Source: Candidatus Poseidoniia archaeon (GTDB taxonomy: Archaea > Thermoplasmatota > Poseidoniia > MGIII > CG-Epi1). From it: a stretch of DNA of 9,400 bases. The number at the start of each line of letters is the position of its first letter. Position 1 is the first letter of the stretch. Positions 5,380 through 9,400 of this stretch are shown here, piece after piece. The notes beneath the pieces are model-generated. The model had not been told where the DNA came from. It made no database searches and saw nothing but the letters and a program-made list of their open reading frames with translations. Location: the NCBI GenBank assembly GCA_029941645.1, contig JAPYSZ010000037.1, positions 1-9,400 on the forward strand. Direction: 5' to 3'. A program made the translations under genes and the position numbers.

Positions 5380-8241
5380 TTATGAAACAAAAATAGCCGG
5401 TCTTAATGGTAAACTTTGATTTCCTTTAGCTACCATACTTGACCTTGCATTATCTGCATTTACAACTGATACTTTGCAATCAAATATATTACTGAAAAAA
5501 TCTATAGACGCTGACAAAATAGCTTCTTCATCAACTTCTTGATTATATTTGGTTTGCCAATCTGGACCTAATGAGGGAATGTCTCTCAAGACCCATTTTT
5601 TCAAGAACTCAGCACCCAACTTCTTTGATTCTGGAGGTATTGTTGACATAACACTAGAAATAAGTTGATTCAATTTTACTTGGCCTCTTCCATCTGCCAA
5701 TTCTCCAGCCGTGCGAACAGCTTGCCACTTCCATTCAGGGGCCACAATCAAAACAATCTCCACTGGATTATCTATTTTTGCTATATTTAGAATAGCACGT
5801 GTGTCTTCCAAAGTCTGTTTTACTAAATCTTCACCAATCAAAATATTCTGATCTGGACTGTGTCCTTCTGGAAAGGGTTGATTCAAAATAAAATTGTCTT
5901 CACCAGATAATGACCAAGCCTCTTCAGCTGTATGTGGAACAATAGGCGCGATTCCTCTATTTACAACAGAAATATATTCTTTCAGAATTTCTGCATGTGG
6001 TTCTCCAGTTCTTTGAACATACCACTTAAAGTATTGCGGTAATTCAAAAAAGAAAAGGCGAGTAGATGTTCTAAATTTCAATCGTTCTGAGGCTGTATGG
6101 GCTTGATATGAAATACTATCTATAATTTCTCGGAACCAAGGATCAACGGGATGATCTGTAGTTCGTCCTTTCCCTTTATTCACTTTTACGAATTTTAACC
6201 AATTGTTCAATTTTTTACCTGCGGTTTCTGCAAATGACAACTCCCAGTTAGGGTCATCCAGGCCCTCGCCCGCGTTGCAAAGTGTAAACCGAACAACGTC
6301 AGCCCCGTATTTGGCATTCAATTCATTCAATGTGAAAAAATTACCTTTGGACTTTGACATTTTTTCACCATCCACAAGAACCCAACCATTGACTGCAAAT
6401 CCTTTAGGCCACTTATCCGAATCAAACATTGCGGTATGATTGTACAAACTAAATGACAAATGATTCTGAACTAAATCTTTACCGCTTACTCTAAGGTCAT
6501 AGGGGTACCAATAATTGAACTCATTACGCCATTTTATGATAGTCGCTTGGTTAATTTCCGTCTCTTCAGAAGCTGACTTGGTATTACCATCGCCAAATAT
6601 TGCCTCAAACAATGACTCCGTAAGTTGTTTCTCATCCAAATCTTTCAGATAGTGAGCTACAGTGTAATATGCCATGTAAATTGTTGAATCGCTTAATGAC
6701 TCAATGACCCATCCGTCATCCCAGGGTAATTTTGTTCCTAAACCTTTTTCACGAACGCATGCCCAATTCTTTAACCATTGCAAAACATATTCAAATTGAG
6801 TTCTGGATTTTGCAGGGTACAGATTCATCGATTCTAGTGCCTTTTCGGTAGTCTTAGTCCATTCTTCATCGGCATAGGCCAAGAACCACTGATTATCTAC
6901 TATTTTTACGACACAGTCTGCAAGCCAACGTGACTGAACAGGACCTGTTAGTTCATAATAAACTACAGCTTGTTCCTTTTCAACTAATTTATTTTTAACT
7001 TCTTCTCTAGCATCTTCAACAGATTTACCTGCTACAAAATCTGCTGAATCAAGCATAATCCCATTATTGAAACTGTGCATGTACAAATCCTGTTTGGCTT
7101 TATCCAATTTTTTTCGCTGTGTTTGATTCTTAATACCCAATTCTTTGCAAAGTTTTAGTGCCGGAAGAGTACCCATTTCACCTGAATCAAGAATAGGAAT
7201 AGGTTTGATTGATTTAACAAAATCATAATCGAGACCCCACTTGTTACATTCAGACTCCGAATTTTGTAAATCAACTAAACCCTGATAATCGTCCGGTGAA
7301 TCACTTGGTACTGAAGTAACAATACCTGAGCCTATTGAGGCGTCACAAAATTTTGATGGAAGAACTATTACTTCACTATTTATTTGTGGTGCCATATATT
7401 TTTTCCCAACTAAATCACGACCTTTAATCTCTCCTAATTCCTTAACCTTATGGCCTTGTAATTTGAGTTTGAAAGGCATCTGCTTGGACATAATCCATGT
7501 TTCATCGCCTACCTTAGCTTTAGTATAGGTACCCTTTCCATCAACCCATATATTTGTTTGACCAAAGACCGTTTCAGGACGTAAAGTTGCAGCTACAAGA
7601 CAATCATCTTCACCCTTGAACTTCAAAAGAGTATATTCCTGAGGTGTTTCTCCCTCTCCTGAAAGACGATCGTGGTCTCCCACAACTGTTTCTCTTTTAG
7701 GACACCATACTACTGGAAAAGTTCCCTTGATTAGATAATCTTTTTTCAACAATTTATTGAACTGCCATTGAATAAAACGGTCATATGGAGGATTGAGGCT
7801 CGTTGTAATGAAACTACGGCGCCAATCAATGGAGGTGCCAAACTTTCTCAAATCTTTAACTGCTTTATCTGGGAAATGTTTTGTCCATTCCTCCGGTTTT
7901 GATAATTTTTTTATGAGAGTATCACTTAGGCCCATTTGTTTCAATGCTTTTATCTGTATTTTTTCACCTTCTTTCACTCTCTGAGCTGCTGCAACAATAG
8001 GTGTACCTGTGCAGTGAAATGCAAAAGGAAATAGAACGTTTTTATTTTTCATTCTTTGATAACGTGAAACCATATCAGCTCTAAGATAGGTAAACGCATG
8101 TCCCAAATGCAAATATCCATTCATGTAAGGATATGGACAATTAACGAAATACTTCTCTTGATCTTCCTTAGGCTCGGACTCGAAAAGCTTGGCCTCTTCC
8201 CATTTTTTTTGCCACTTCACCTCGAGTTTCTTAGGATTCAC
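5380..8241 (-). CDS. leuS: Leucyl-tRNA synthetase, archaeal/eukaryotic type
   Basis: LeuRS charges tRNA-Leu with leucine in the cytosol. The 953-residue protein is full length for the archaeal form. The class I signature is HLGH (45-48) within PYMNGYLHLGHAFTYLRAD, and the second is KMSKS (627-631). The CP1 editing domain is present and looks active: the threonine-rich motif TLRPETVFGQTN (219-230) and VPSDSPDDYQ with its conserved aspartates (about 311-320). The tRNA-binding helical region follows KMSKS, and the archaeal C-terminal domain ends with LPLRPAIFVS. The start is GTG 8241, the first standard start after an in-frame stop. It has no Shine-Dalgarno, but a TATA box lies about 26 bases upstream, so translation is probably leaderless. 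ATG 8263 is out of frame. It is divergent from the endonuclease IV-like gene and is followed on the same strand by the surface protein gene, which has its own promoter. Nothing suggests damage or loss of editing. Confidence 0.98.
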   Translation of the reverse strand: MNPKKLEVKWQKKWEEAKLFESEPKEDQEKYFVNCPYPYMNGYLHLGHAFTYLRADMVSRYQRMKNKNVLFPFAFHCTGTPIVAAAQRVKEGEKIQIKALKQMGLSDTLIKKLSKPEEWTKHFPDKAVKDLRKFGTSIDWRRSFITTSLNPPYDRFIQWQFNKLLKKDYLIKGTFPVVWCPKRETVVGDHDRLSGEGETPQEYTLLKFKGEDDCLVAATLRPETVFGQTNIWVDGKGTYTKAKVGDETWIMSKQMPFKLKLQGHKVKELGEIKGRDLVGKKYMAPQINSEVIVLPSKFCDASIGSGIVTSVPSDSPDDYQGLVDLQNSESECNKWGLDYDFVKSIKPIPILDSGEMGTLPALKLCKELGIKNQTQRKKLDKAKQDLYMHSFNNGIMLDSADFVAGKSVEDAREEVKNKLVEKEQAVVYYELTGPVQSRWLADCVVKIVDNQWFLAYADEEWTKTTEKALESMNLYPAKSRTQFEYVLQWLKNWACVREKGLGTKLPWDDGWVIESLSDSTIYMAYYTVAHYLKDLDEKQLTESLFEAIFGDGNTKSASEETEINQATIIKWRNEFNYWYPYDLRVSGKDLVQNHLSFSLYNHTAMFDSDKWPKGFAVNGWVLVDGEKMSKSKGNFFTLNELNAKYGADVVRFTLCNAGEGLDDPNWELSFAETAGKKLNNWLKFVKVNKGKGRTTDHPVDPWFREIIDSISYQAHTASERLKFRTSTRLFFFELPQYFKWYVQRTGEPHAEILKEYISVVNRGIAPIVPHTAEEAWSLSGEDNFILNQPFPEGHSPDQNILIGEDLVKQTLEDTRAILNIAKIDNPVEIVLIVAPEWKWQAVRTAGELADGRGQVKLNQLISSVMSTIPPESKKLGAEFLKKWVLRDIPSLGPDWQTKYNQEVDEEAILSASIDFFSNIFDCKVSVVNADNARSSMVAKGNQSLPLRPAIFVS

Positions 8242-8262
8242 AAATCGTGAGAAGAGGGACCA

Positions 8263-8270
8263 TTAAAAAC
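8263..8270 (-). promoter_or_regulatory. TATA box of leuS
   Basis: The minus strand reads TTTTTAAT, centred about 26 bases before the GTG at 8241. The spacing predicts a transcript that begins at or next to the start codon, matching the absence of a ribosome binding site. Confidence 0.5.
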
Positions 8271-8288
8271 TTAGACAAACAGCCAGTG

Positions 8289-8302
8289 GGATTCAAAAAT
8301 CC
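8289..8302. repeat. Small inverted repeat in the leuS divergent spacer
   Basis: GGATT and AATCC flank a CAAA centre. It lies between the two divergent TATA boxes and could be a shared regulator site; such short arms also arise by chance. Confidence 0.2.
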
Positions 8303-8330
8303 TAAAAAATACACCGAAAGTGACGAATAG

Positions 8331-8339
8331 TAATTATAG
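8331..8339 (+). promoter_or_regulatory. TATA box of the endonuclease IV-like gene
   Basis: TAATTATAG is centred about 28 bases before ATG 8363, which suggests a leaderless or nearly leaderless mRNA and favours that ATG over the TTG at 8354. Confidence 0.45.
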
Positions 8340-8362
8340 GACCTTTCAATCCGTTGCGAAGG

Positions 8363-9268
8363 ATGATACGTTTTGGGCCCGCAGGAATCCCTCTTTCCTG
8401 CAAAGGAAGAACAATTAGAGACGGAATTGAAGATATCCATGCACTAGGTTTACACAGTATGGAAATACAACTTGTAAGAGGCAAGTATGTTGATGAACTA
8501 GATGATTTTGAAGAATTAGGTGGAATTGCCCATTCATTGGATATTCATATGGCGATTCATGCCCCATATTACATGGATTTCTTAGGTAATGGTTACATGC
8601 GTAATAAATCAACGAAATTTCTGGAGTTTGCTGGAGAAGTTGGAAATAAAATTGGAGCTAGAACTGTTGTAACACATGTAGGACCTTATAATGGCATTTC
8701 ATCTAGAGAAGCTATTGAAAGATTAGTTCCTATATTTAGAGAAATTAGGGACCATTATCTGACTAATAATTATAGGCCTCAAATAGGAATAGAACTCTCT
8801 GGGAAACCTGACCTTTTTGGGAGTATCAGAGAAATTACAGAGATATGTCACCGAGTTAGAGGAGTAATACCTGTAATTAATTGGCCACACCTGCATGCTA
8901 GAGGAAATAGATGGTTGAACGATCGTGACAGTTTCAAAAGAGTTTTTAGCTATCTGGATAGATCATTAGGACTAGAAAATTATTACATGCATTTTTCCGG
9001 TGTTGAATTTGATGTAGAAGGTAATGAAAGGCACTATTCACCAATAAAGAAAGGTGAAATCAAATTCGAATATTTGGCAGAAACAATTCTTGAAAATAAT
9101 TACAATGTTATTGTTATTTCTGATTCTCCATTAATGGAACATGATGCAATGTATATGAAATTAATAACTGAAAGAGTCGAGTCTAGGCGTCAAGAAAGAA
9201 TGGCAAGACGAGAAGCTTCGGAAAAGATTAAGGAATCAAGAAAGGCCGCCGCTGAAGTCAAAAGTTAA
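8363..9268 (+). CDS. Endonuclease IV-like TIM barrel protein (AP endonuclease family 2)
   Basis: Family members are metal-dependent TIM barrels; endonuclease IV cuts DNA at abasic sites with three zinc ions. The 301-residue protein matches the family in length and in the order of the metal ligands: H66 (IHAPY), H105 (VTHVGPYNG), E144 (IGIELSGK), H176 (INWPHLHARG), H210 (MHFSG) and H224 (NERHYSP). Three ligand positions differ from the E. coli enzyme: the aspartate before H176 is N173, the aspartate before H224 is E222, and the last glutamate is D254 in ISDSP. The start MIRFGPAGIPLSCKGRT resembles archaeal members. Residues 270-301 form a very charged, probably helical tail rich in R, E, K and A. 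ATG 8363 is chosen by its TATA spacing; TTG 8354 would add three residues. DNA repair is the likely role, but the changed ligands leave open another sugar-phosphate or nucleic acid substrate. Confidence 0.85.
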   Translation: MIRFGPAGIPLSCKGRTIRDGIEDIHALGLHSMEIQLVRGKYVDELDDFEELGGIAHSLDIHMAIHAPYYMDFLGNGYMRNKSTKFLEFAGEVGNKIGARTVVTHVGPYNGISSREAIERLVPIFREIRDHYLTNNYRPQIGIELSGKPDLFGSIREITEICHRVRGVIPVINWPHLHARGNRWLNDRDSFKRVFSYLDRSLGLENYYMHFSGVEFDVEGNERHYSPIKKGEIKFEYLAETILENNYNVIVISDSPLMEHDAMYMKLITERVESRRQERMARREASEKIKESRKAAAEVKS

Positions 9269-9270
9269 GA

Positions 9271-9279
9271 TTTAAATAA
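9271..9279 (+). promoter_or_regulatory. TATA box of the right-edge gene
   Basis: TTTAAATAA lies three bases after the stop of the endonuclease IV-like gene. Normal spacing places a transcript start near 9301, giving the next gene its own promoter and a short leader that includes GGTGG at 9336-9340. Confidence 0.45.
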
Positions 9280-9320
9280 TCAGCATGCTTCACTAATTCA
9301 TGGCAAGTAGTGGAATACAA

Positions 9321-9400
9321 ATGAATAATTATCAGGGTGGAGAAATGATGATTTCGAAAAAAGATAAAACCACTGCTGGAATCTTAGGCATTTTACTTGG
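9321..9400 (+). CDS. Probable TM2-domain membrane protein (partial, start only)
   Basis: Only the first 26 codons are visible. SKKDKTTAGILGILLGG has the form of the start of a TM2 domain, a short polar lead followed by a glycine-rich membrane helix; family members carry two such helices and have no settled function. Two in-frame starts are possible: ATG 9321, which adds MNNYQGGE, and ATG 9345/9348, which sit 5-8 bases after GGTG. The second has the better ribosome binding site, so the true start may be 9345 or 9348. The frame is open to the right edge, and the rest of the protein is outside the window. The identification rests on a short stretch and is moderate. Confidence 0.55.
   Translation, partial: MNNYQGGEMMISKKDKTTAGILGILL

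Noticed and set aside
8231..8612. Three short minus-strand frames over the leuS spacer and the start of the endonuclease IV-like gene
   Set aside because: They overlap divergent promoters and a recognised gene, and their translations have no recognisable features.

Overview
The window looks like archaeal chromosome. It is AT-rich and gene-dense, and carries an archaeal-type DnaG primase (TOPRIM, no bacterial zinc/helicase-binding layout), a long-form PdxS, a 953-residue archaeal/eukaryotic-type leucyl-tRNA synthetase, and TATA boxes about 26 bases before several start codons. Two of those starts are GTG codons with no ribosome binding site, which fits leaderless mRNAs. The gene mix plus a PKD/CARDB surface protein suggests a planktonic Thermoplasmatota euryarchaeon such as Marine Group II (Poseidoniales). 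That lineage is inferred from recognised protein families; no search was possible.

Layout: positions 1-836 (minus) hold the N-terminal 278 codons of dnaG, running off the left edge. A divergent spacer (837-1026) separates it from a plus-strand group: an uncharacterised acidic protein with a DUF1292-like C-terminus (1027-1842), an intact tRNA-Ala(CGC) with encoded CCA (1886-1962), and pdxS (1975-2967), whose ribosome binding site begins right where the tRNA ends. Convergent to it is a minus-strand cell-surface protein (2992-5256) with a signal peptide, three carboxypeptidase-regulatory-like repeats, three PKD domains, a CARDB domain and a C-terminal membrane anchor. Its upstream region (5257-5379) carries a clear TATA box and several perfect dyads. 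Further upstream on the same strand is leuS (5380-8241). Divergent from leuS is an endonuclease IV-like TIM barrel protein (8363-9268), followed by the start of a likely TM2-domain membrane protein cut by the right edge (9321-9400).

The genes are mostly housekeeping (replication/RNA metabolism, translation, vitamin B6 synthesis, DNA repair) and do not form one pathway. I see no CRISPR array, mobile element, prophage or toxin-antitoxin pair, and no clear new multi-gene system. The points most worth a second look are the tRNA/pdxS junction, the dyad-rich promoter of the surface protein, the DUF1292-like fusion, and the altered metal ligands in the endonuclease IV-like protein.
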